10,631 bases of DNA from Baffinella frigidus (taxonomy: Eukaryota; Cryptophyceae; Cryptomonadales; Baffinellaceae), in contig MU646415.1 of assembly GCA_026770585.1 (NCBI GenBank), forward strand, positions 682,415 through 693,045, read 5' to 3'. Below are positions 9,739 to 10,511 of the stretch, piece by piece. The position numbers and the translations under genes are program-made. A model generated the notes under the pieces. The model worked only from the letters and a program-made list of their open reading frames with translations, ran no database searches and had not been told where the DNA came from. The first letter of the stretch is position 1, and each line of letters begins with the position of its first letter.

Positions 9739-9986
9739 ACATTTGGGAGTTGACTTTTGGCAGGCGCTTTCATCAACGCTCAACGACGCATTGGACGTTG
9801 GACATTTGGGATTTGACATATGTATATGTTGACATTTGGGAGTTGACATATATATGTATGTTGACATTCGGGTATATATATGTTGACATTCGATTCGACA
9901 TATATGTGTGTTGACATTTGGGAGTTGACTTTTGGCAGGCGCTTTCATCGACGCTCAACGACGCGCTCGACGTGACCCGCAACAAG
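1896..9986 (+). CDS. Partial gene: FtsX/ABC3-like permease domain in five exons
   Basis: Gene model joining 1896-1970, 4439-4523, 6374-6467, 7928-8028 and 9939-9986 (403 nt, 134 codons). Every piece is bounded by AG and GT, and the join phases agree (2, 0, 1, 0), so the frame never breaks. The product reads as a hydrophobic helix, then SVEQRGFSLGVLRMLGASRK, a second membrane segment with SIPAFFVGIIAAHF, a third with FYAACMGLLVPILAAILP, then IRKALSSTLNDALD. This order, with the VEeR..xxVLRxLGAS loop and the LPIRxAL end, is that of the FtsX/MacB/LolC permease domain (PF02687). Such domains normally form the membrane half of an ABC transporter with a separate ATPase; no ATPase is visible here and neither substrate nor membrane can be told. 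The N-terminal part and the end of the gene are missing. The four introns are 1.5 to 2.5 kb and filled with repeats and broken exon copies. Family call is fairly sure; expression is unproven. Confidence 0.72.
1990..2011 (+). pseudogene. Exon A copy, 5' fragment split by a ~490-bp insertion
   Basis: CTGCCCTGCCTCCTCATCTACA matches the middle of exon A (intact: CTGCTCTGCCTCCTGATCTACA). The match resumes at 2505 with CTACACCCTCCTCCTCGCCAG. CTACA is present on both sides, as a 5-bp target duplication around 2012-2504 would give. Confidence 0.55.
2012..2179. repeat. Inserted DNA with duplicated GGGATACCGTAGGACCCGCC
   Basis: The block TCATCTACAGGGATACCGTA with following GGACCCGCC occurs at about 2002-2031 and again at 2115-2146, the second time with its own scrap of exon A (TCCTCATCTACA). 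A perfect CCCTACGG/CCGTAGGG hairpin lies in the second half. The middle, 2048-2104, is a dispersed repeat also found at 8973-9040. Confidence 0.6.
2048..2104. repeat. Dispersed repeat, copy 1 (relative at 8973-9040)
   Basis: GAGCGCCCGCGTGACC ... GCCGAAGCCA ... GGTGACTGCCTTGT ... TTCC lines up with GAACGCCCACGTGACC ... GCCGAAGCCA ... CGTGACTGCCTTGT ... TTCC at 8973-9040. The later copy has about 10 extra bases that make a perfect GTGACCGGTCAC palindrome. Confidence 0.6.
2180..2305. mobile_element. Foldback element, 33-bp arms
   Basis: Arms 2180-2212 and 2273-2305 match at 31 of 33 positions (CTCTACAGGG...CTCGCTCATAAGAAACCGC). The loop holds CCCTAGGAC...CCTAGGG, resembling the CCCTAGGACCTGCCTAGGG core of the elements at 8238 and 8396. 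It overlaps the start of the next foldback by a few bases. Confidence 0.75.
2299..2509. mobile_element. Foldback element, near-perfect 73-bp arms
   Basis: Arms 2299-2371 and 2437-2509 are inverted repeats matching at 71 of 73 positions, around a 65-bp AT-rich loop. This is the longest and cleanest hairpin in the window. It shares TGTAGAG with the end of the preceding foldback and ends at the CTACA where the interrupted exon A copy resumes. No coding capacity. Confidence 0.85.
2505..2525 (+). pseudogene. Exon A copy, 3' fragment with GC in place of the GT donor
   Basis: CTACACCCTCCTCCTCGCCAG is the end of exon A, then GCGCCATCCCTAGGATG where other copies have GTTCCATCCC or GTGTCATCCCTAGGATC. 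Intron sequence after the exon is therefore duplicated along with it, and the donor dinucleotide has become GC. Confidence 0.55.
2581..2619 (+). pseudogene. Exon A copy fragment
   Basis: CTGCTCTGCCTCCTGATCTACACCCTCC and following bases match exon A codons LLCLLIYTLL, then fade to ACTCTCAACC repeat. ACACCCTCCTCACCCTCAACC is then repeated twice more to about 2690. No acceptor or donor. Confidence 0.5.
2750..2789 (+). pseudogene. Exon A copy, 3' part with donor
   Basis: The end of exon A (CTCATCTACACCCTCCTCC, then TCGTCAG) is followed by GTGTCATCCCTAGGATCTAG. The 5' half and the acceptor are missing. A second small scrap (CATCCTGATCTACAC) lies just before it. Confidence 0.5.
2826..2866 (+). pseudogene. 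Exon A copy, 3' part with donor
   Basis: CTGCTCTTCCTCCTGATCTA and CACCCTCCTCCCCCTTCAG match the exon A end, followed by GTGCCC. The acceptor side is replaced by GGATTAGTTATTAAACCC. The DNA after it, 2867-2966, is C-rich and otherwise featureless. Confidence 0.5.
2970..3006 (+). pseudogene. Exon A copy, 3' part with donor
   Basis: CACCCTCCTCATCTACACCC then TCCTCGTCGTCAG before GTTCCATCCCTAGGATC. It has the same downstream intron start as the intact exon and the copy at 2750. The 5' half is missing. Confidence 0.5.
3037..3205. repeat. GAGGGTG / GAGGGTT heptamer array
   Basis: About 22 units of GAGGGT(G or T), the two forms partly alternating so that a 14-bp period appears in places. It is G-rich on the + strand, the opposite orientation to the CCCTCAA repeats that follow at 3284. 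Confidence 0.9.
3281..3560. repeat. 103-bp tandem repeat, about 2.7 units, carrying an exon A scrap
   Basis: AAATCATCAACCCTCAACCC begins at 3281, 3384 and 3487, a 103-bp period. Each unit is CCCTCAA/CCCTTAT-type repeat ending in CTGATTGTGGCGTGTCTCCC, which resembles exon A's CTGATCGTGGTGTGTCTCTC. The third unit passes into a longer exon A copy. Confidence 0.85.
3558..3608 (+). pseudogene. Exon A copy, 5' part, split by a foldback element
   Basis: CTGGTCGTGGTGGGTCTCCC and the bases after it read LVVVGLPGVLCLLIYT in the exon A frame (intact LIVVCLSSLLCLLIYT). At about 3608 the copy is interrupted by the foldback at 3611-3809 and resumes at 3816 with CTCCGCCTCGCCAG before GTTTCATCC. Acceptor missing, donor kept. 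Confidence 0.55.
3611..3809. mobile_element. MITE-like element, 20-bp terminal inverted repeats
   Basis: TCGGACAGCGAGGGGGCAAA (3611-3630) and TTTGCCCCCTCGCTATCCGA (3790-3809) match at 19 of 20 positions. Inside is a perfect AGCTCCC-ATC-GGGAGCT hairpin at about 3657. Short open frames across it are not gene-like. It sits inside an exon A copy. Confidence 0.8.
3816..3829 (+). pseudogene. Exon A copy, 3' end after the insertion
   Basis: CTCCGCCTCGCCAG followed by GTTTCATCC is the far side of the copy interrupted at 3608. Confidence 0.5.
3845..4060. repeat. Telomere-like repeat with a head-to-head orientation switch
   Basis: AGGGTTTAGAGTTTAGGG repeat runs to about 3918, then the strand switches: AGGGTTTAG-CC-CTAAACCCT forms a perfect 9-bp inverted repeat at about 3911-3930. 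CCCTAAT/CCCTGAT-type repeat follows, decaying to about 4060. Confidence 0.8.
4062..4090 (+). pseudogene. Possible weak exon A copy
   Basis: CTGCTCAGTCTCCTCTATGT then ACCAGCCAG resembles the exon A core (CTGCTCTGCCTCCTGATCTA). It ends CCAG before GGCACT with no GT. Similarity is partial and could be chance. Confidence 0.3.
4091..4438. other. Last part of intron before exon B, no repeat array
   Basis: I see no gene here. The stretch has small hairpins (CAAGG...CCTTG at about 4118, CCACGT...ACGTGG at 4151-4170), several GTCAAC/GTTGAC motifs, and ends CTCTCCATGTGTGCAG, the acceptor of intact exon B. TTTTACTGCGAATCCA with AAGTCAAC at 4217-4254 recalls 1092-1116. Confidence 0.4.
4439..4523 (+). 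CDS. Exon B (intact): cytosolic loop, VEQR..VLRMLGAS motif
   Basis: This 85-nt exon follows CCATGTGTGCAG and ends ATGCAG before GTTGTG. After one base that completes the serine codon from exon A there are 28 codons, reading VEQRGFSLGVLRMLGASRKS and then IIRLILMQ. The charged start, VLRxLGAS centre and hydrophobic end match the most recognisable stretch of FtsX/MacB-type permeases, the loop between the first and second helices that faces the ATPase side. It ends in phase 0 and continues directly into exon C (VQ/MQ then TLVTSIPAFF). It is the first of five B-like copies and the only one complete. Confidence 0.75.
4556..4626. repeat. GGGTTTAG telomere-like repeat joined to exon B copy 2
   Basis: GGGATCAGGGTTTAGGTTTAGG and similar units run to GGGTTTGGG, which joins directly to CTGCGAATGCTCGGCGCC of exon B copy 2 with no AG between. 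The repeat has replaced the 5' third of that exon copy. Confidence 0.8.
4627..4680 (+). pseudogene. Exon B copy 2, 5' truncated, donor kept
   Basis: Reads LRMLGASRKSIIRLILVQ in the exon B frame, ending GTGCAG before GTTATTTGCTC. The VEQRGFSLGV part and the acceptor are gone. The protein match is perfect apart from V for M near the end, and several codon differences are synonymous, so the copy kept its sense for some time or is recent. Confidence 0.65.
4681..4926. repeat. Tandem-duplicated exon B tail plus intron start
   Basis: GTTATTTGCTCTCGACCCAT with the following AGGACATTGGAGCCGTTAGCC occurs at 4681-4721 and again at 4886-4926, each directly after an exon B copy. The first unit has about 65 extra bases with a perfect CTCCAATA-CCC-TATTGGAG hairpin at about 4739-4757. 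A third, partial GTTATTTGCTCT follows the B scrap at 5577. Confidence 0.75.
4802..4885 (+). pseudogene. Exon B copy 3, diverged and frameshifted
   Basis: CACCGGAATTTGAAGGATTT to CATTTTCGTTCAG lines up with exon B but is 84 nt instead of 85 and diverged in its first half. The last 30 nt keep AAGTCAATCATCCGCCTCAT and the donor GTTATTTGC. No AG acceptor. Confidence 0.55.
4934..5017 (+). pseudogene. Exon B copy 4, frameshifted
   Basis: It follows AAAGCAG, ends GTGCAG before GTTACACCC, and is 84 nt, so both splice dinucleotides remain but one base is lost. In the phase expected from exon A an in-frame TGA appears after four codons. ATGCTCGGCGCCTCGCGGAA and the exon end are well kept. Confidence 0.6.
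5018..5170. repeat. CCCTAAG heptamer array starting at a splice donor
   Basis: GTTACACCCTGAACCCTAAG begins directly at the donor of exon B copy 4 and continues as CCCTAAG/CCTTAAG/CCCTAAA units. The local variant, with G at position 7, differs from the CCCTAAA arrays elsewhere. Confidence 0.85.
5171..5258. other. Unassigned intron DNA
   Basis: Nothing recognisable apart from a short CCTCC-TACGG-GGGAGG hairpin at about 5188. It leads into the foldback at 5259. Confidence 0.3.
5259..5518. mobile_element. 260-bp element, 12-bp terminal inverted repeats and internal hairpin
   Basis: AAGTCAATTATT (5259-5270) and AATAATTGACTT (5507-5518) are perfect inverted repeats. Near the right end lies a GGCACGTCC/GGACGTGCC hairpin (5430-5467), then a 52-nt tail, 5468-5519, that is nearly the same as 8669-8720 in another element. 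An open frame on the minus strand inside it shows no protein family. Confidence 0.65.
5548..5577 (+). pseudogene. Exon B scrap with donor
   Basis: GATGGCATCATTCGACTCAT then CCGGGCGCAG before GTTATTTGCTCTG is a degenerate copy of the last 30 nt of exon B and its donor (KSIIRLILVQ becomes DGIIRLIRAQ). Confidence 0.5.
5611..5657. repeat. Strong hairpin, 18-bp arms
   Basis: ACACATTTGCTCGCCGGA (5611-5628) and TCCGGCGAGGAAATGTGT (5640-5657) match at 17 of 18 positions around an 11-nt loop. No transcription terminator role is implied in a eukaryote. Confidence 0.75.
5697..5742. repeat. CCCTAAACCCCAACCC repeat before exon C copy 1
   Basis: Short telomere-like tract ending CCGAAGCCAG, the acceptor of exon C copy 1. 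Confidence 0.75.
5746..5783 (+). pseudogene. Exon C copy 1, 5' part, interrupted
   Basis: After GCCAG it reads TLVTSIPAFLIGL (intact TLVTSIPAFFVGI). At about 5784 the exon is interrupted by GGGTTTAGGGTTTAGG and a foldback element, and resumes at about 5968 with CTCATCGCCGCGCACTTCCT. Confidence 0.65.
5784..5811. repeat. TTTAGGG repeat inserted inside an exon copy
   Basis: Four telomere-like units lie between exon C codons, immediately left of the foldback at 5812. The repeat and the foldback together make a 184-bp insertion in one exon copy. Confidence 0.8.
5812..5959. mobile_element. Foldback element, about 21-bp arms
   Basis: CCAACCACTTAGCAGCGGCCG (5812-5832) and the region ending 5959 (CGGTCGCTGCTCAGTGGATTGG) are inverted repeats with three differences and one gap. 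A near-palindrome TTCCCCTGGATATCCGGGGG lies at 5841, resembling TCCCTGGAAATCCGGGG inside the element at 5259. Confidence 0.7.
5968..6003 (+). pseudogene. Exon C copy 1, continuation, truncated by repeat
   Basis: Reads LIAAHFLNAVVF (intact IIAAHFLNAFVL), then becomes TTTAGGGTTTAGGG. Donor lost. It is the far side of the copy that starts at 5746. Confidence 0.6.
6001..6140. repeat. TTTAGGG, GGGGCGT and CCCTAAA arrays
   Basis: TTTAGGG units pass to GGGTCAG-like units, then four clean GGGGCGT heptamers at about 6056-6085, then switch strand to CCCTACACCCTCAACCC up to the next exon C acceptor. Confidence 0.85.
6149..6175 (+). pseudogene. Exon C copy 2, cut at a perfect palindrome
   Basis: After ACCAG it reads TLVTSI for 21 nt (ACGCTGGTAACATCCATCC...) and then turns back on itself: ATCCATCCGGATGGAT at 6160-6175 is a perfect 16-bp palindrome. 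What follows (ATCATCATTCACCGCATCAT) only faintly resembles exon C. Confidence 0.6.
6273..6335 (+). pseudogene. Exon C copy 3, degenerate 3' half
   Basis: After TCTCCCGCAG, the best acceptor of the cluster, it reads TLVTSIPAFLILIASSS and then diverges (ATCCCCGAATCCTGCCGATC in place of CATTTCCTGAATGCTTTCGT). No donor is recognisable before CCCTCAACCC repeat. Confidence 0.6.
6374..6467 (+). CDS. Exon C (intact): second membrane segment
   Basis: This 94-nt exon follows CCCTACCAG and ends CTCATCC before GTAACCCC. It holds 31 codons plus one base, reading TLVTSIPAFFVGIIAAHFLN and then AFVLSTIADLI. SIP..xxG and the following hydrophobic stretch fit helix 2 of an FtsX-like domain, where a proline and a glycine are usual. 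The leftover C joins the GG that opens exon D to give an arginine codon. The acceptor has a CCCTAA-like rather than a pyrimidine-rich tract. The donor GTAACCCC is itself the first unit of the downstream heptamer repeat. Four other C-like pieces surround it. Confidence 0.7.
6500..6588. other. Intron segment with the strongest classical acceptor in the window
   Basis: It contains GTCAACTTCACACTCC and ends TTTGCATTTTTTCTGGTGCAG, a good pyrimidine tract plus CAG. What follows is GGTTTGGGGTTGGGG repeat and then exon C copy 5 in the wrong frame, so the acceptor appears to be left from an intact copy. Confidence 0.5.
6611..6695 (+). pseudogene. Exon C copy 5, 5' end replaced by repeat, donor kept
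   Basis: Reads VPASAFIVGIIAAHFLKAFV then LSTVADLI, ending CATCC before GTAACCCC, as in the intact exon. From the acceptor at 6586-6588 the 22 nt before it are GGTTTGGGGTTGGGG-type repeat and put it out of frame. Otherwise the second-best C copy. Confidence 0.65.
6696..6804. repeat. CCCTAA/CCCAAC repeat beginning at a donor
   Basis: GTAACCCCCTAACCCCGAAA starts at the donor of exon C copy 5 and decays through CCCCAAACCC to CCCTCAAACG before exon D copy 1. Confidence 0.75.
6805..6844 (+). pseudogene. Exon D copy 1, 5' fragment
   Basis: GGTGTGAAACTTGACCTTCG reads VKLDLRA (intact IKLDFSL), preceded by AAACG where the other copies have AACAG, so the acceptor is lost. The next bases, GCTTGGCTTGCGTGGGG, no longer match. 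A foldback follows directly. Confidence 0.5.
6845..7000. mobile_element. Foldback element, 34-bp arms
   Basis: Arms 6845-6878 and 6967-7000 match at about 29 of 34 positions; the inner ATTTAATTTAAAAGAAAAT (right-hand form ATTTTCTTTTAAATTAAA) is perfect or nearly so. An inner CCCTAA...TTAGGG pair lies at about 6901-6922. No coding capacity. Confidence 0.75.
7063..7205. mobile_element. CCACACGGTGG-family MITE, copy 1
   Basis: A 143-bp element with ends CCACACGGTGGGC and GTCCACTGTGTGG. It shares with the copies at 7370 and 8764 the inner block CCTTAAAGTTAA...AAGTTGACTTTTGATGAAAGG. CTCAATCCCAAACCCTAGGA and the next bases lie on both sides (about 7016 and 7211), so its flank was duplicated. Non-coding. 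Confidence 0.85.
7270..7296 (+). pseudogene. Exon D copy 2, 5' fragment
   Basis: After CAAACAG it reads IKLDYEVT in the exon D phase (GCATCAAACTAGACTACGAA), then turns into CACACCAAACACCAACCC repeat. Acceptor kept, rest lost. Confidence 0.55.
7342..7369 (+). pseudogene. Exon D copy 3, 5' part, split by two elements
   Basis: After CCTCAAACAG it reads IKLDFAL, then is interrupted by the MITE at 7370-7508 and the foldback at 7507-7656. It resumes at about 7654 as SAIFYAALMALLVPIL. Joined across the insertions, the copy matches exon D up to VPIL. Confidence 0.65.
7370..7508. mobile_element. CCACACGGTGG-family MITE, copy 2
   Basis: A 139-bp element, ends CCACACGGTGGGC and GTCCACCGTGTGG, with inner AAGTTAATTTTC and CAAGTTGACTTTTGATGAAA. 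It sits inside exon D copy 3 and abuts the next foldback. Confidence 0.88.
7507..7656. mobile_element. 150-bp element that folds along its whole length
   Basis: Outer arms 7507-7538 and 7625-7656 match at 30 of 32 positions (GGATCTCATACG...). The interior continues the fold, with AATTACTACACAT at 7555-7567 against ATGTGTAGTAAATT at 7597-7610 and TTCAAT/ATTGAA between. Only a small loop is left near ATTACTAGTAAAG. Non-coding. Confidence 0.82.
7654..7702 (+). pseudogene. Exon D copy 3, continuation, truncated by repeat
   Basis: TCCGCAATCTTCTACGCGGC onwards reads SAIFYAALMALLVPIL. After CCCATTCTC it becomes TAACCCTAACCCCTAAACCC, giving an immediate stop and no donor. Confidence 0.65.
7703..7924. 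repeat. CCCTAAA / CACTAAA telomere-like array
   Basis: Clean CCCTAAACCCTAAACACTAA units to about 7780, then degenerate, with AACCCACGGAAAATAA repeated twice at about 7858-7894. Ends at CATGAACAACAG, the acceptor of intact exon D. Confidence 0.85.
7928..8028 (+). CDS. Exon D (intact): third membrane segment and LPIRK end
   Basis: This 101-nt exon follows GAACAACAG and ends CGCAAG before GTAGAG. After two bases completing an arginine codon there are 33 codons: IKLDFSLKPSAIFYAACMGL then LVPILAAILPIRK. The amphipathic start, hydrophobic GLLVPILAAILP and basic IRK match the last helix of FtsX-like permeases, where the motif resembles (I/V)PxLaaxxPir(r/k)AL. It joins exon E in phase 0 to give LPIRKALSSTL. 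At least seven other D-like copies lie between 6805 and 9132, all incomplete. Confidence 0.74.
8029..8145. repeat. GGGTGTA array after the intact exon D donor
   Basis: GTAGAGGTTGGAAAGTTGAG opens the intron, then GGGTGTA units run to about 8110. TGCAATTCTCCATGTATCCG (8121-8140) has a relative at 9365-9388 (TGCAGTTCTCCCTCTATCCG). Confidence 0.75.
8156..8236 (+). pseudogene. Exon D copy 5, 5' truncated, donor kept
   Basis: From CTGAAGCGCTCTGCGATATT it reads LKRSAIFYAACMGLLVPIIA then AILPIRK, ending CGAAAG before GTATCCC. Only the first seven codons and the acceptor are missing, and the rest is nearly identical in protein to intact exon D, so it could still serve if an alternative acceptor exists upstream. 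Confidence 0.65.
8238..8341. mobile_element. Foldback starting at a splice donor, copy 1
   Basis: TATCCCTTAAGTGACC (8238-8253) and GGTCACTTAAGGGATA (8326-8341) are perfect inverted repeats. The element starts one base into the GT donor of exon D copy 5. Inside are three further hairpins: GCCCTACGGTAGGGC, CCCTAGGACCTGCCTAGGG and ACGGG...CCCGT. Confidence 0.8.
8371..8394 (+). pseudogene. Exon D scrap (last 8 codons) with donor
   Basis: GCTGCGATTCCCCTAATCCA then AAAG reads AAIPLIQK (intact AAILPIRK), followed by GTATCCCTTAA. The exon end and the foldback were copied together. Confidence 0.55.
8396..8500. mobile_element. Foldback starting at a splice donor, copy 2
   Basis: TATCCCTTAAATGCCCAG and TGGCCACTTAAGGGATA are inverted repeats with two or three differences. 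The core CATACGCCCTACGGTAGGGC then CCTAGGACCTGCCTAGG is shared with the copy at 8238, while the third hairpin is different in sequence (GGGTCAATTTTGACC). Confidence 0.78.
8508..8720. mobile_element. Element related to 5259-5518, left end uncertain
   Basis: The 52-nt right end 8669-8720 nearly equals 5468-5519 (TTTGGCGTGTTTCC...CCAATAATTGACTTA). Just before it stands a perfect 12-bp hairpin, GATCACGTTTCC/GGAAACGTGATC (8629-8668). The left end is not clear; GAGTCAGTCCCACAAATC at about 8516 is only a weak partner. A minus-strand open frame inside is not recognisable. Confidence 0.55.
8764..8898. mobile_element. CCACACGGTGG-family MITE, copy 3
   Basis: A 135-bp element, ends CCACACGGTGGAC and GTCCACCGTGTGG, inner CCTTAAAGTTAATTTCCTC and CAAGTTGACTTTTGATGAAA. 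It lies just before exon D copy 7. Confidence 0.88.
8903..8946 (+). pseudogene. Exon D copy 7, degenerate 3' half
   Basis: ATGCGCCTTGTCCATGTCCT to CCCCATCTGCAG corresponds to the MGLLVPILAAILPIRK part of exon D with a 3-nt deletion (reads MRLVHVLAALTPHLQ). It is followed by GGTATAGGGTATAGGG repeat. Confidence 0.5.
8973..9040. repeat. Dispersed repeat, copy 2 (relative at 2048-2104)
   Basis: See 2048-2104. This copy contains the perfect 12-bp palindrome GTGACCGGTCAC at 8982-8993 and is followed by a TAGCACC-CCAA-GGTGCTA hairpin at 9041-9058. Confidence 0.6.
9088..9132 (+). pseudogene. Exon D copy 8, degenerate 3' half
   Basis: Nearly the same as the copy at 8903 (ATGCGCCTTGTCCATGTCCT...ATCTGCAG), so these two arose from each other. 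It is followed directly by GGTATAGGGTATAGGG. Confidence 0.5.
9133..9362. repeat. GGGTATA then GGGTTTA then GGGTGTA array
   Basis: About 33 heptamers starting at the end of exon D copy 8. The unit shifts in blocks: GGTATAG, TTTAGGG/TTCAGGG, then GTGTAGG with a few GTGCAGG. On the minus strand it can be read as a repetitive peptide, which I regard as an artefact. Confidence 0.92.
9515..9562 (+). pseudogene. Exon E copy 1, donor lost
   Basis: After TTGACATTTGGCAG it reads AFSSTLNDSLDVTRNR, open throughout, but the exon end CGCAACAG is followed by AACCCATAC, not GT. Protein level almost the same as the intact exon. Confidence 0.65.
9774..9810 (+). pseudogene. Exon E copy 2, truncated into the TTGACATTTGGG array
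   Basis: After TTGACTTTTGGCAG it reads ALSSTLNDALDV, then GACGTTGGACATTTGGGATT: the exon passes into the intron array at a short shared GACGTTG/GTTGAC-like sequence. Donor lost. Confidence 0.65.
9939..9986 (+). CDS. Exon E (intact): C-terminal tail, ALSSTLNDALDVTRNK
   Basis: This 48-nt exon follows GTTGACTTTTGGCAG and ends AACAAG before GTATCT. Its 16 codons, ALSSTLNDALDVTRNK, follow LPIRK from exon D and form the short basic cytosolic tail seen after the last helix of FtsX-like permeases. The exon is a whole number of codons and has GT after it, so at least one further exon is expected beyond the window. Two fuller and two shorter E-like copies flank it; all four are broken. Confidence 0.7.
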
Positions 9987-10068
9987 GTATCTACCCGAAA
10001 CCCGAAACCCGAAACCCCAAACCTTCAACCTTAATTCAATCTTAATCCTAAAACCTTCCAAAAACAAG

Positions 10069-10089
10069 CTCGACGTTACCCGCAACAAG
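10069..10089 (+). pseudogene. Exon E copy 4, last seven codons
   Basis: CTCGACGTTACCCGCAACAA then G reads LDVTRNK, followed by GCATCT where the intact copy has GTATCT. Confidence 0.55.
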
Positions 10090-10490
10090 GCATCTAAACC
10101 CTAAACCCTACACCCTACACCCAAAACCTTCAACCTTTAGGTATATTTTCTACATATTTACTACGGTATATTTACTACACGATTTTGCACGTTGGGCAGA
10201 TACCCCAAACCCTACACCCTATCTACCCGAAACCCGAAACCCTAAACCCAAAACCTTCAACCTTAATCTCTAAAACACCCCAAAAAACTGACCCCTCAAA
10301 TCAATACCCTAAACTGTAAATGACGAAACCCTATACCGGGTTTTTGGGCATCTGCCCTCAACCCGAAACCCTAAACCCAGAAAACTAAAGCGTTGACCCC
10401 CAGACTCCACACCCCACAGACCCACACCCCAAAACCCAAACCCCAAACCCCACCCCCCAAACTCTACACCTCAAACCTCAAAACGCCAAG

Positions 10491-10511
10491 CTCGAGGTTA
10501 CCCGCAACACG
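10491..10511 (+). pseudogene. Exon E copy 5, last seven codons
   Basis: CTCGAGGTTACCCGCAACAC then G reads LEVTRNT, followed by GCATCTACCCGAA, the same flank as the copy at 10069 (AAG before it, GCATCT after). Confidence 0.5.

Larger units (their letters stand above)
9425..9938. repeat. Array of GTTGACATTTGGGAGTTGAC units around a TA microsatellite
   Basis: About twelve units of (G)TTGACATTTGGGAG, some changed to ATTGACAATTGG or GTTGACATTCGG, fill the intron before and between exon E copies. A (TA)n microsatellite lies at about 9683-9734. Each exon E acceptor (TTGACTTTTGGCAG or TTGACATTTGGCAG) looks like one unit of the array. ACCCATGCAACTTGTTGGGA at 9411 has a relative at 9565. Confidence 0.8.

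Noticed and set aside
9206-9985. Minus-strand open frames with repeated HPTPYTL or QHIYI/SQMSTY motifs
   Set aside because: These are the GGGTGTA array and the TTGACATTTGGG/TA array read backwards. The repeats explain the open frames fully.
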